A DNA stretch of 64,000 bases from Paenibacillus glycanilyticus. Its GTDB lineage: Bacteria; Bacillota; Bacilli; Paenibacillales; Paenibacillaceae. The translations under genes were made by a program, and so were the position numbers. Shown here in pieces: positions 8,044 to 16,634 of this stretch. Each line of letters opens with the position of its first letter. Position 1 is the first letter of the stretch. The notes under the pieces were generated by a model, which did not search any database, was not told the origin of the DNA, and was given only the letters and a program-made list of their open reading frames with translations. The stretch lies in the NCBI RefSeq assembly GCF_030161375.1, contig NZ_BSSQ01000008.1, forward strand, positions 62,001-126,000. The letters run 5' to 3'.

Positions 8044-9750
8044 TTACCACTTGCCCGCGATGCGGTCTTGAACGACTTTCGTTACGAACGTCTCATAATC
8101 TTTCACGCCGAGTTTGCCCATTTGGCCGACATAATCGTTCCAGATCGAATCAAATTCGCCTGGCTTGGCAAGAACGAGTTTCGGTACGAATTTCTTCTGC
8201 AAGTCGCCTGCTTTTTGCTGGAAGATCTGCTCAGGCGTGCCTTGTCCTTTGTTAATGCTCCATGCCGGGTACCAAGCGCGTTCATCCGGTTTGGAGAAGT
8301 ATTCGGAGAACGTCTTAACGCCGTATGCATCAAGCAGCGCTTTGTCGCCGTCTGTGTAACCCGCATACGCTACTTCCGGCTGGTTGCCCACGCCGTAAGC
8401 GTTGCCGTCAGCAAGCACGGAGTTGTTGCCGTAACGCGGCCAGCTGTACTCGAAATACTGCCAACCGATCGAACGTTTTTTCTCCGGATCGTTACGGTCC
8501 GCAATTTGCTGAGCATCCATCACGTAACGGCCGTTTGCGTCCACCGTATAGTTCTGGTCTTTCACGCCCCATTGAACGAGAACTTGGTTCTCTTCTTTCA
8601 GCAGGTTGTCGAAGTATTTGATAATGCGAACCGGGTCTTTCGCTTTAACGGAGATCCCGATACCGCGGTTGTTAACGAAGCTAGGCGGATCTACGTATTG
8701 GTCTTTTGTATTCTCGTCGAATACGATTGGCAGCGGAGCGTAACGCTTCTCGTCGATGCCGGCTTTCTTCAGGTTGTTTGTCGCGTCGCCAACTTGCCAA
8801 GCGTAGTTGAAGTAACCGAGTACGCGGCCGGAAGTGAGCTTCGCAAGGAATTGGTCCTTGTTCGCCGTAAACGTCTCCGGATCAAACAACCCTTCCGCAT
8901 TCACTTCGTTCAGCTTTTGCAGCCATTTTTTCTCTATATCCGTAGCTGCGTACGTTTTTGCTTCATGCGTGTTCATGTCGATGGTCACGTCGCCGTCATT
9001 CGGGTAACCCGCAAGGTGCATAGCCGGATTCGTAATCGAGAAGAAGCTGTCGGCAGGACCGGCAAGCGAAGCGAAGCCAATCGTGTCTTTGCCGTCTACT
9101 TGCGGATGTTTCTCTTGGTATTGCTTAATCAGATCGAAGTATTGGTCAAGCGTCTTAATCTTCGGATAACCTGCTTCCTTCAGAACGGAGCGCTGGACCC
9201 AGAATGCGCCTTGGCTGATGCCCGGATCGCCGATGTAGCCTTGGTTCGCGCCAAACGGCAAGAAGTACATTTTACCGTCTGCTTGTCTGAATTTATCAAA
9301 ATAAGGACCGTATACGCGTTTGATGTTTGGACCGTATTTATCGATCAGATCATCAAGCGGAATAAAGGCGCCCGCGTCAAGCAGCTTGTCGATCTCGCCT
9401 TCCGGAACGATAACGTCCGGGTAGTCGCCGCTTGCGATCATAACGCCGGATTTCGTTTGCGGATCGCCGACGAGGAATTCCATTTTCCAATCTACGCCGG
9501 TCTGGGTTTGCAGCTCTTTACCGATGACGGTGTCGCTTGCCAAAGTATCCTTCTGGCTGCTGAAGCCGTAATACGAGAAAGTGACAGGTGTTTTGTCATC
9601 CGCTTCAGGAGAAGCGGAGCCATTGGCAGCCGCGTTGCCGTTATTGCCGGTGTTTGCATTGCCGTTATCGTTATTGCCGCCGCAGGCAGATGCCGTAACC
9701 GCTAACATGGCAGCAGCCAAGCTGACAGAGAGAAGCTTTTTGTTAACCAT
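8044..9750 (-). CDS. Extracellular solute-binding lipoprotein, LplA type (aldouronate)
   Basis: A 568-residue family 1 solute-binding protein. From the chosen ATG at 9750 the signal peptide is MVNKKLLSVSLAAAMLAV followed by the lipobox TASAC with Cys23, then an Asn/Gly-rich linker and a large periplasm-facing binding domain. An earlier in-frame start at 9774 would put eight extra residues before the signal peptide; GGGG lies about 10 nt before 9750, supporting the later start. It should capture xylan-derived acidic oligosaccharides outside the membrane and deliver them to the two permeases downstream. Ligand identity is inferred from the GH67/GH10 neighbours. Confidence 0.93.
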   Translation of the reverse strand: MVNKKLLSVSLAAAMLAVTASACGGNNDNGNANTGNNGNAAANGSASPEADDKTPVTFSYYGFSSQKDTLASDTVIGKELQTQTGVDWKMEFLVGDPQTKSGVMIASGDYPDVIVPEGEIDKLLDAGAFIPLDDLIDKYGPNIKRVYGPYFDKFRQADGKMYFLPFGANQGYIGDPGISQGAFWVQRSVLKEAGYPKIKTLDQYFDLIKQYQEKHPQVDGKDTIGFASLAGPADSFFSITNPAMHLAGYPNDGDVTIDMNTHEAKTYAATDIEKKWLQKLNEVNAEGLFDPETFTANKDQFLAKLTSGRVLGYFNYAWQVGDATNNLKKAGIDEKRYAPLPIVFDENTKDQYVDPPSFVNNRGIGISVKAKDPVRIIKYFDNLLKEENQVLVQWGVKDQNYTVDANGRYVMDAQQIADRNDPEKKRSIGWQYFEYSWPRYGNNSVLADGNAYGVGNQPEVAYAGYTDGDKALLDAYGVKTFSEYFSKPDERAWYPAWSINKGQGTPEQIFQQKAGDLQKKFVPKLVLAKPGEFDSIWNDYVGQMGKLGVKDYETFVTKVVQDRIAGKW

Positions 9751-9788
9751 TTTCTTTGTGACCCCTTTCGTCATTTCAACGTGTATGT

Positions 9789-9802
9789 TGTAAGCACTTT
9801 CA
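9789..9802. promoter_or_regulatory. cre (CcpA) site in front of the binding-protein gene
   Basis: TGTAAGCACTTTCA matches the cre consensus TGWAANCGNTNWCA with a single mismatch (CG to CA in the core). It is centred about 45 nt upstream of the lipoprotein ATG, where CcpA could block initiation or elongation. No convincing -35 box was found for this gene, in keeping with an activator-dependent promoter driven by the YesN-type regulator. Confidence 0.6.
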
Positions 9803-9883
9803 TCATAAAACGAATCCGAATTCTTGATTACCCCTCAAACTTTAGTTCGTACTTTGAAAAGCATAGTTCGCCTTTTCTGCCGA

Positions 9884-11617
9884 TTATTGCCCATTCATGT
9901 CGAGAGGAAGGCGCAATTCGACCGTTGTTCCTAGGCCTTCTTCGCTGCGAATGTCAAATTCGAAGGAGTCTTTATAACATAATTTCAGTCTTGTATAGAC
10001 GTTTTTCATTCCCACGTTATCGCCAATGGAGTCGTCCATCCGCAAGTAATTCAATAGCTCGCTTAGCTTGGCTTCGGACATTCCGATCCCGTTATCCGTC
10101 AGCCTGAACATCAGCTTGTTGCCCGTAATGCCCACGTGAATCTGAATTAGTCCAATACCCGGCGAGCTTTCAATTCCGTGTATGCTCGCATTTTCCACGA
10201 ACGGCAGGAACGTCATCTTGGGAATCATTTGATCATACACGGCTTCTTCAATGGTCAACTGATATTGCAGCTTGTCGCCAAACCGGTATTTCTGAATTTC
10301 AAGGAAACATTCCGTCAGCTCAATCTCCTCGCGGATCGACACCCAGCTGCGCTTCCACGAAATCGACTTGCGGAAAATTTTCGCCATATAATGGATCGTT
10401 CGAGCCGTTTCCGTTTCCCCTTTCATCAAACTGCGCATGCGGATCGTCTCCAAGGAATTGAACAGAAAATGGGGATTAATCTGGCTGTGGAGAGCATGAA
10501 GCTGCGCCTGCCGCTGCCGAATCTCCATATCCTTCTTCTGGATATCCGCGAGATACACGTCGGTAATAAGGCTGTCAATCCGCTTGGTCATCCGGTTGAA
10601 TTCGCCGGTCAACTGGCCGATTTCATCGCGGGCATCATCAAGGGGAATCGTCTCGAAATGCTGGTTTTTCACCTTTTTCATATGCTTCACGATTTGGACG
10701 AGCCGTTTGTTAATCGATCTGGAGAGCGCTGCAATGATCAAAGAAGGCAGCACAAAATTAATAAGCGCCAAATAAATGACGAAGGAGCCCGACTTTCTCA
10801 CGTCATGCAGGAAACTTCTCTCGTTAATAACGCCATGCAGCGTCCAGCCGTTCAAATAATTGTTGTTGGTATATACCTTGTCGAAAGAAAGAGCGTTATG
10901 GGGCATTGGGAGCGCCTCTATGTTCAGGCCGTGTGAACGCCACTCTACGTTTGAGTCATTGGAATACAGGACGGTGCCGTCCGGCTGAACGAAATAGATT
11001 TGGCCCTCAAAGCCCGAATTGGCAAAAAGCTGCTTCACCGTCGCCATATTCAGGTCGATCTTAATGACGTTGTCATAACCGCTTCCCTTGATATAATTCA
11101 GCTTCTGAACAAGACTAAACGTCTCTCCGTCTTGAATAAACATCGGATAAGAGACATTCGTCTTCATAAACGCCCGGTACCAAACGGATTGTTTAACGGA
11201 GTCGGCAATAGGCATGATTGGCCCGGAGGATAACACGGTCGGATTATCGGTATATATAACCGTGGAACTGGTCGTTTTGTAAGCTTGCTCGGATTTGTTA
11301 AACACGCTTCGGATGTTGTTAAACGCTTCGACGTATTCAATTTGGGATTCGTATCTTTTGTCCAGCAGCTGATTAAGAAGGGGGTCAATGTAATATAAGT
11401 ACGAGATTCCCGCCGCTTCATCAATGACAGCACGAAGCTCGCCCTGAAGTTTCTCCAGGGCGATGTCTGCGTCATGCGATTTTTGGTTTTTAATATTATT
11501 GGTCGTTACGTTATAGAAAACTATATTGGTCAGAACAATCGGTACAAATACGCAAAAGATATACATCAAGAGCAGCTTGTCCCGCAGTTTAAGATGATTC
11601 CAATGAAATTTGCCCAC
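9884..11617 (-). CDS. Sensor histidine kinase, YesM type
   Basis: About 577 residues. Layout: cytoplasmic start, TM1 (LLLMYIFCVFVPIVLTNIVF), a ~240-residue extracytoplasmic dCache-like sensor, TM2 (near residues 277-300), HAMP linker, the His_kinase domain with QINPHFLFNSLETI holding the phosphorylated His, and a HATPase domain with the N-box ENASIHGIES. The start is uncertain: GTG at 11617 has GGTGGAG six nt upstream and is preferred over the GTG at 11629, which lacks a site. The gene starts 17 nt after the response regulator. It probably senses extracellular xylo-oligosaccharides, directly or through the binding lipoprotein. Confidence 0.92.
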   Translation of the reverse strand: MGKFHWNHLKLRDKLLLMYIFCVFVPIVLTNIVFYNVTTNNIKNQKSHDADIALEKLQGELRAVIDEAAGISYLYYIDPLLNQLLDKRYESQIEYVEAFNNIRSVFNKSEQAYKTTSSTVIYTDNPTVLSSGPIMPIADSVKQSVWYRAFMKTNVSYPMFIQDGETFSLVQKLNYIKGSGYDNVIKIDLNMATVKQLFANSGFEGQIYFVQPDGTVLYSNDSNVEWRSHGLNIEALPMPHNALSFDKVYTNNNYLNGWTLHGVINERSFLHDVRKSGSFVIYLALINFVLPSLIIAALSRSINKRLVQIVKHMKKVKNQHFETIPLDDARDEIGQLTGEFNRMTKRIDSLITDVYLADIQKKDMEIRQRQAQLHALHSQINPHFLFNSLETIRMRSLMKGETETARTIHYMAKIFRKSISWKRSWVSIREEIELTECFLEIQKYRFGDKLQYQLTIEEAVYDQMIPKMTFLPFVENASIHGIESSPGIGLIQIHVGITGNKLMFRLTDNGIGMSEAKLSELLNYLRMDDSIGDNVGMKNVYTRLKLCYKDSFEFDIRSEEGLGTTVELRLPLDMNGQ

Positions 11618-11633
11618 TTCAATCTCCACCCGT

Positions 11634-13205
11634 TTATTTTTTGCCCAGCAGCTTGTTGCGGTAATCGCTTGGGGTCACTTTCTCCAGCTTTTCAAATTGG
11701 GTCACAAAATAATCGGCGTTCTGAAAGCCTACTTTCTCGGCGATTTCATACATGCGGAGATCGGTTTGGCGAAGCAGCTTTTTGGCCTCCCCGATACGGA
11801 TCTGCAGAAGAAAATCATTGAAGTAGACACCGTAGGTTTTACGGAACAGCTGTCCCAAATAGACGGAATTCATATAGAACTTGCCGGCTATGCTCTTCAG
11901 GCTAATATTCTCCGTATAATTCGCTTCAATGTATTTCTTAATCCGCTCGATGCCGCCCTTTGACTGTTCGCCTCTGAGCTCGGCCAAATAGGCTGCCGCT
12001 TCATGCAGAAAGCTCTTGAACAAGCTCTTCAAATCCTGAAGCCTGCTGCTATTGCTCTGCCAATCGATCATAGAAGGAAGCATTCGGAGGCGATTCTCGT
12101 CTCCCTCCATCTTCCGGATAATATTGATAATGCCGATAACAAACCGTGTAATCGTATTGGCGACGGCATTTGGCGCGAATCTTTGCTCCACGAATTGGCG
12201 GAATAAGAGCTCGATATCCTGCTCATATAAATCCGTCTGATTTTCTTCCAATCTCTCCAAAAGTCGGCTGTACAACTCCGTATCCACGTCGAAATAATAC
12301 AAGGGAGTACCCGATACCCGGCTCGCGTAAATAACGGGAACGCCATTCTCCGCGTACTTGTATGACAATGCCTCATTCGCTGACCGATAGGAAACAGGCA
12401 TATCGGCAAGACGCTCCACCGTCTTGCCGATATATAACGTGACTTGCCGCGCAACAGCTTTAGTTAGAATCCCATGCAAGCTGGCAAACGCGGATTCGGG
12501 ACGCCCCTCCGGCGAGATAAATTGCCGCTGGTCAATAAGCAGTCCAAATAAACCGTTTGCCTGCTCGTATAGGGGTATTTTGCATCCCGGCGTTGCCGCG
12601 TTTAATTGTACGATTGCCGCTAGCTCCTTGCCTTGCATCTCGCTTTTGCCCGAATGCAAAGCATCGGCATGAATCTCTACCAGCACGTAGTTGAAGCTTG
12701 AATACTCCGGCAGCTGAAGAGCGGCACATAACGCACTGTTATCGGCTTCCGAGAACTGTCCTTGAACAAGCGTTTCCACGATCGAATCCGTTACGGCGCT
12801 GTCCCCCGCAATGGTGGTCAGCTTTTTTAATCCAAGCGTTCCGGAAAGCGCCTTCAACGTTGTCTCTAATTCCGTCTCGTCGATTGGCTTTAAGATGTAG
12901 TCATGGACCCCATACCGAAGCGCGCGTTGCGCATATTCGAAATCATGATAACCGCTGACAATGATAAACGTAGGGCTATACGCGGCTTCTTCGGTAACTT
13001 TCCGAATCAACTCCAGACCGTCCAGCACGGGCATCCGGATATCCGCAATAACCAAATCCGGTTCAAGCTGCTTTATTTTTTCAAGGGCCTCCTGGCCGTT
13101 ACCCGCTTCATCGCAAATTTCGTAACCAAGAGACGCCCAATCTATTAAATTCATTAATCCTTTGCGCACAAATATTTCATCATCCACCAGCAACACCTTG
13201 TACAT
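11634..13205 (-). CDS. Response regulator, YesN type (REC + AraC HTH)
   Basis: From the ATG at 13205 (GGGGG eight nt upstream) the protein has 523 residues. Residues 1-120 form a receiver domain with Asp8, Asp9, the phospho-acceptor Asp55 in IADIRMP and Lys in YILKPIDE. A variable middle follows, then a C-terminal AraC-type double helix-turn-helix (GIERIKKYIEANY... to the GFQNADYFVTQFEKLEKVTPSDYR signature). The ORF could extend upstream to 13274 but those residues are not part of a receiver fold. It is the first gene of the cluster and should activate the transporter and GH67/GH10 genes when phosphorylated by the YesM kinase that follows. Confidence 0.93.
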   Translation of the reverse strand: MYKVLLVDDEIFVRKGLMNLIDWASLGYEICDEAGNGQEALEKIKQLEPDLVIADIRMPVLDGLELIRKVTEEAAYSPTFIIVSGYHDFEYAQRALRYGVHDYILKPIDETELETTLKALSGTLGLKKLTTIAGDSAVTDSIVETLVQGQFSEADNSALCAALQLPEYSSFNYVLVEIHADALHSGKSEMQGKELAAIVQLNAATPGCKIPLYEQANGLFGLLIDQRQFISPEGRPESAFASLHGILTKAVARQVTLYIGKTVERLADMPVSYRSANEALSYKYAENGVPVIYASRVSGTPLYYFDVDTELYSRLLERLEENQTDLYEQDIELLFRQFVEQRFAPNAVANTITRFVIGIINIIRKMEGDENRLRMLPSMIDWQSNSSRLQDLKSLFKSFLHEAAAYLAELRGEQSKGGIERIKKYIEANYTENISLKSIAGKFYMNSVYLGQLFRKTYGVYFNDFLLQIRIGEAKKLLRQTDLRMYEIAEKVGFQNADYFVTQFEKLEKVTPSDYRNKLLGKK

Positions 13206-13339
13206 CAGCAAAGCCCCCTGCCATTTGAATCTATTCCGGACTGCTACCTCATTATAAAATGATTCCCCCGCCAAAACATCCCGCTTCGATTACTTGTTAT
13301 TCTCTTATTGTTGGGTAGTTTAACGGTTTGCCATTTACT

Positions 13340-13353
13340 TGAAAGCGATTACA
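13340..13353. promoter_or_regulatory. cre (CcpA) site upstream of the xylan cluster
   Basis: TGAAAGCGATTACA fits the cre consensus TGWAANCGNTNWCA at every position. It lies 135 nt upstream of the response regulator ATG, in the only gap in front of the whole cluster, so glucose repression of the cluster is very likely. Confidence 0.8.
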
Positions 13354-13423
13354 AACAAAATTATACGGCTGTTAACCCGCTATAAATACCTAGAAACTAT
13401 AGAACTTTCTTTGTGAATTAAAG

Positions 13424-13475
13424 CAAAAAAAAGCTAGCTATGACGGCCTGAGTGTCAGCCGTTCATAACTAGCTG
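13424..13475 (-). terminator. Terminator of pepA
   Basis: On the minus strand a long stem (AGCTAGTTATGAACGGCT pairing with GGCCGTCATAGCTAGCT, with mismatches) is followed by seven Ts. It lies directly after the aminopeptidase stop and insulates the xylan cluster promoter region. Confidence 0.9.
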
Positions 13476-13491
13476 TATCGCCTAAATCACT

Positions 13492-15009
13492 TTACCCCTC
13501 GTTTTTGGCAACCAACTCAACGAGTGTGCGAACCATGACGCCTGTTGCCCCTTTTGGTTCAAGAAGACGGCTTTTATCCAAGAACGCAGTGCCGGCAATA
13601 TCCAGATGAACCCATGGCAGATCCTCGGCAAATGCGCCAATAAACAAGCCGCCCGTCGTTGCGCCCGCATATCGTCCGCCGCTGTTTTTCAGATCAGCCG
13701 CATCGCTGCGGATTTGCTTTTTATATTCCGGGAACGAAGGCAACTGCCAGATCCGCTCGCCTGCGCGCGAAGCTGCCTCGGATACCTGCTGCATCAACCC
13801 GTCGTTATTCGTAATCGCGCCCGTCGCTTCCGTACCAAGCGCAACCATGACAGCTCCGGTTAACGTAGCTACGTCGACCAGCTGCGTAGCGCCCCGGCGA
13901 ATAGCCGTTGTCAGACCGTCCGCCAGGACAAGCCGCCCTTCGGCATCGGTATTGACGACTTCAACCGTTAAGCCGTTCATCATCTTAATGACGTCACCCG
14001 GCTTAAATGCTTGAGCGGAAGGCATGTTTTCCGCAGTCGGAATAACGGCAATCACGTTTACTTCCGGCTTAAGTTCGCCGATAATGCGCATAGCTCCAAG
14101 AACGGCTGCCGCTCCGCCCATGTCGGAAATCATTTCCTCCATGCCCGGCCCTTTTTTCAAAGAGATGCCGCCCGTATCGAAGGTAATGCCTTTGCCAATC
14201 AATCCCCAGGCCTCTTCCTGATCCGGAGCCCCTTTATAATGAATAACGATCATTCTTGGCGCATGAACGCTGCCTTGGCCAACGGCCAGCAAACCGCCCA
14301 TACCTTGCTCAATAGCCGCCCACTCATCCAACACTTCAATATCCAGATCCCATTCGCGGGCAAGCTCTTCCGCATGAGCGGCGAGCGATTCCGGAACTAG
14401 CTGATTGCCCGGCAGATTGGTCAAGTCACGCGCTAGCTTAACGCCTTCCGCATACAGTCTGCCCTGCTCGGTGCCAGCCTTCCACTGTTCCGCCATATCG
14501 GAAGGAACAACCGCGCCTGCCGCAGGCACAAAAGATACATTGGACAAAGCATAACGCTGTTTCGGCTGGCGAAGTTCAGGCATGCGGTCATATACAGCGA
14601 GGGAAAGACCTTCAACCAGTGCCTGCGCAGCTTGCGTTAACGTATAGTCAGCAGAAGCGATGATCGATTCCGGCAAGCGAATTTGCGCGGTTTGCGCTTT
14701 AATCCGCTTCAGCGCATTCGCAGCGGCCGCGGCTGCAAAGCGAATGCCATGTATGCCGGCTTTGTCGTCATATCCCGCAAAAATAACATGGGAAGCCGAA
14801 TGGAGACCAAGCGTAGATAACGTCTCCGTTTGTTCCGGATCTGCCTTAAACAGTCCTTTGGCATACAGTCCGCGAACGGCTTCATCTATTTGCGGCTGCA
14901 CCCACTCAGCCATGTTCCCTGCCTTAAGTTCCGCATTGCTAATCAGCCTTACGATTGCATCAGCCGATCCCGCTGCTTCCGCCGGTTCATATGTAAAATG
15001 TGTTTGCAT
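13492..15009 (-). CDS. pepA: Leucyl aminopeptidase, M17 family
   Basis: A 505-residue cytosolic metallo-aminopeptidase that removes N-terminal residues from peptides using two divalent metals. The C-terminal catalytic domain is complete: GKGITFDTGGISLKKGPGMEEM with the metal Lys and Asp, DMGGAAAV, and the family signature NTDAEGRLVLADGL with its Asp and Glu ligands. The N-terminal ~160 residues form the variable M17 alpha/beta domain. The length is normal. It is followed by its own terminator and lies 76 nt downstream of a histidine kinase gene; whether the two share a transcript is open. Confidence 0.95.
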   Translation of the reverse strand: MQTHFTYEPAEAAGSADAIVRLISNAELKAGNMAEWVQPQIDEAVRGLYAKGLFKADPEQTETLSTLGLHSASHVIFAGYDDKAGIHGIRFAAAAAANALKRIKAQTAQIRLPESIIASADYTLTQAAQALVEGLSLAVYDRMPELRQPKQRYALSNVSFVPAAGAVVPSDMAEQWKAGTEQGRLYAEGVKLARDLTNLPGNQLVPESLAAHAEELAREWDLDIEVLDEWAAIEQGMGGLLAVGQGSVHAPRMIVIHYKGAPDQEEAWGLIGKGITFDTGGISLKKGPGMEEMISDMGGAAAVLGAMRIIGELKPEVNVIAVIPTAENMPSAQAFKPGDVIKMMNGLTVEVVNTDAEGRLVLADGLTTAIRRGATQLVDVATLTGAVMVALGTEATGAITNNDGLMQQVSEAASRAGERIWQLPSFPEYKKQIRSDAADLKNSGGRYAGATTGGLFIGAFAEDLPWVHLDIAGTAFLDKSRLLEPKGATGVMVRTLVELVAKNEG

Positions 15010-15085
15010 AAAATAAATTCCTCTCTCTCAATGACAAAATCGGGGACCGCTTGAATCTTTAGCGATCTAACCCGATTCTAATCGT

Positions 15086-16465
15086 TTATTCTGCTAATGG
15101 CAAATAGATGAGGAACGAACTTCCGCTTCCTTCCGTGCTGTCCACCCGGATCGATCCGCCATGATTGCGAATAATCCGATAGCTTACGGACAAGCCAAGT
15201 CCGGTTCCCGCTTCCTTTGTTGTGAAGAAGGGGTCAAACAAACGGGCGAGTGTCGCTTTGTCCATCCCTTTGCCATTGTCTTTTAATGTAATTTCCGCGA
15301 ATTGTCCATCGGAACGCACAACGAGGTCAATTCGGCCTCTGCGTGCCTCCTGCAGCGATTCAATCGCATCGATCGAGTTTTTCACAATGTTTAGAACAAC
15401 TTGCTTGATTTGCTTCACATCGATCGAAACCATAAGATCTTGATCATCCCCGTAGGTTTCCAGCTGAATGTCGCAATTGCGCATCAACGCTTCGCTTTCC
15501 GTGAGCAAAATAACCTCTTGAACCAACCGGTTGATCGAAACCGACTTTTTCATAGGAGCCGAAGGTTTGGATGAATTTAAAAATTCAAAAATAATATCGT
15601 TCGCGCGGTCAATCTCCGTCAAAATAATTCTGGCATATTCTTCTTTGCCAAGCTGCATCAAATAAGGCCTCAGCAACTGAATAAAGCCGCGAATGGAAGT
15701 AAGCGGATTGCGGATCTCATGCGCGATCGCCGCTGCGATTCGGCCTAACATCGCGAGCTTGTCGTTCTGCAAAGCCGTCTGTTCAATCTGCTTGTACTCG
15801 GATACATCCTTGACGCTCACAAGAAAATCGCCGTTCATTTGGTCTCCGTATGTAAAATTCACGAGTAAATGCCTACCGTCTTTATCCTGAAACTCATAGT
15901 AAACATTGCGTTTAAGATTCATTTCTTTGTATAACCGCAAAATGACGCGTCTCGTAGAACGCTTAAGCAACGGATGCAGCAAAATCTCGCGCAGATTGCA
16001 ACCAACTAACGTTTTGCGCGGAATATCTAGAAGCTTAGCCATCCGGACATTAATGAAAGACAGAATCCCATCGCTGTCGAATAGAGCAATCCCGCTGTCC
16101 ATATGCTGGAGAACATTCTCATATTTATGTTTGACCATCTCAAAGGACTGGTTGGATAGAAAAAGTCTCTCCCGCATATCTGAAAACTTCTGCTCTGCCG
16201 ATTCAACAGGAACTTCATTAAGCCGATACGCGACCATTACTTCTATTAGAAACATAAAAGATTGATTATACAGTTTTACCGCTTCTTCGGATTCCACATT
16301 GGCGGCCAAATATTGAATGCTTTCTTCGTGAACAGCAATAATCTCCTCAGGGTTGAAGCTTTGCATGTCTTTACCGAGTTCGGATGCTTTATAGAGGGAC
16401 TGCTCCTCGCCGCCACGAATATATTCGGCAAGCGCCGGGAAATAGCGCTTTCTAATGGAATGCAT
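15086..16465 (-). CDS. PAS histidine kinase with an RsbU_N-like N-terminal domain
   Basis: About 459 residues from the ATG at 16465, seven nt after GGGAGG. Residues 1-85 closely resemble the RsbU N-terminal dimerisation domain that binds the RsbT switch kinase in the sigma-B stress pathway (YFPALAEYI, SLYKASEL, PEEIIAVHEE, FLIEVMVAY). A PAS domain covers about 112-225, then HisKA with His249 in AIAHEIRNPLTS, and a HATPase with NIVKNSIDA, DNGKGM and GTGLGLSVSYRI. No membrane span is seen, so it is cytosolic. The kinase core resembles sporulation kinases. No response regulator is adjacent, so it is an orphan. An RsbT-like partner or input is inference. Confidence 0.88.
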   Translation of the reverse strand: MHSIRKRYFPALAEYIRGGEEQSLYKASELGKDMQSFNPEEIIAVHEESIQYLAANVESEEAVKLYNQSFMFLIEVMVAYRLNEVPVESAEQKFSDMRERLFLSNQSFEMVKHKYENVLQHMDSGIALFDSDGILSFINVRMAKLLDIPRKTLVGCNLREILLHPLLKRSTRRVILRLYKEMNLKRNVYYEFQDKDGRHLLVNFTYGDQMNGDFLVSVKDVSEYKQIEQTALQNDKLAMLGRIAAAIAHEIRNPLTSIRGFIQLLRPYLMQLGKEEYARIILTEIDRANDIIFEFLNSSKPSAPMKKSVSINRLVQEVILLTESEALMRNCDIQLETYGDDQDLMVSIDVKQIKQVVLNIVKNSIDAIESLQEARRGRIDLVVRSDGQFAEITLKDNGKGMDKATLARLFDPFFTTKEAGTGLGLSVSYRIIRNHGGSIRVDSTEGSGSSFLIYLPLAE

Positions 16466-16523
16466 CATCAACCCTCCCGGCCACATCTATAGAGAACATG
16501 TAACAGCATAACATATCTCTATT

Positions 16524-16553
16524 ATCATAGGTTTTATTACCAATAGATGTCAA
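16524..16553 (-). promoter_or_regulatory. Sigma-A promoter of the orphan kinase
   Basis: TTGACA at 16553-16548, an 18-nt spacer and TATGAT at 16529-16524 on the minus strand. The predicted start of transcription is about 50 nt before the kinase ATG, so the kinase is transcribed separately from sigI-rsgI. Confidence 0.7.
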
Positions 16554-16634
16554 TCGGAGACTTTGTCGAAAGTTGAGAGGCATTCCCTTTTTAAAAACGA
16601 CTTTTTTCCCGTGCCTATCGTCCTATCTCTGTCT

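Noticed and set aside
8068..9705. 545-codon open frame on the plus strand
   Set aside because: It lies wholly opposite the solute-binding lipoprotein, which has a signal peptide, lipobox and good ribosome site. The plus frame has an Arg/Val/Phe-rich composition typical of a shadow frame.
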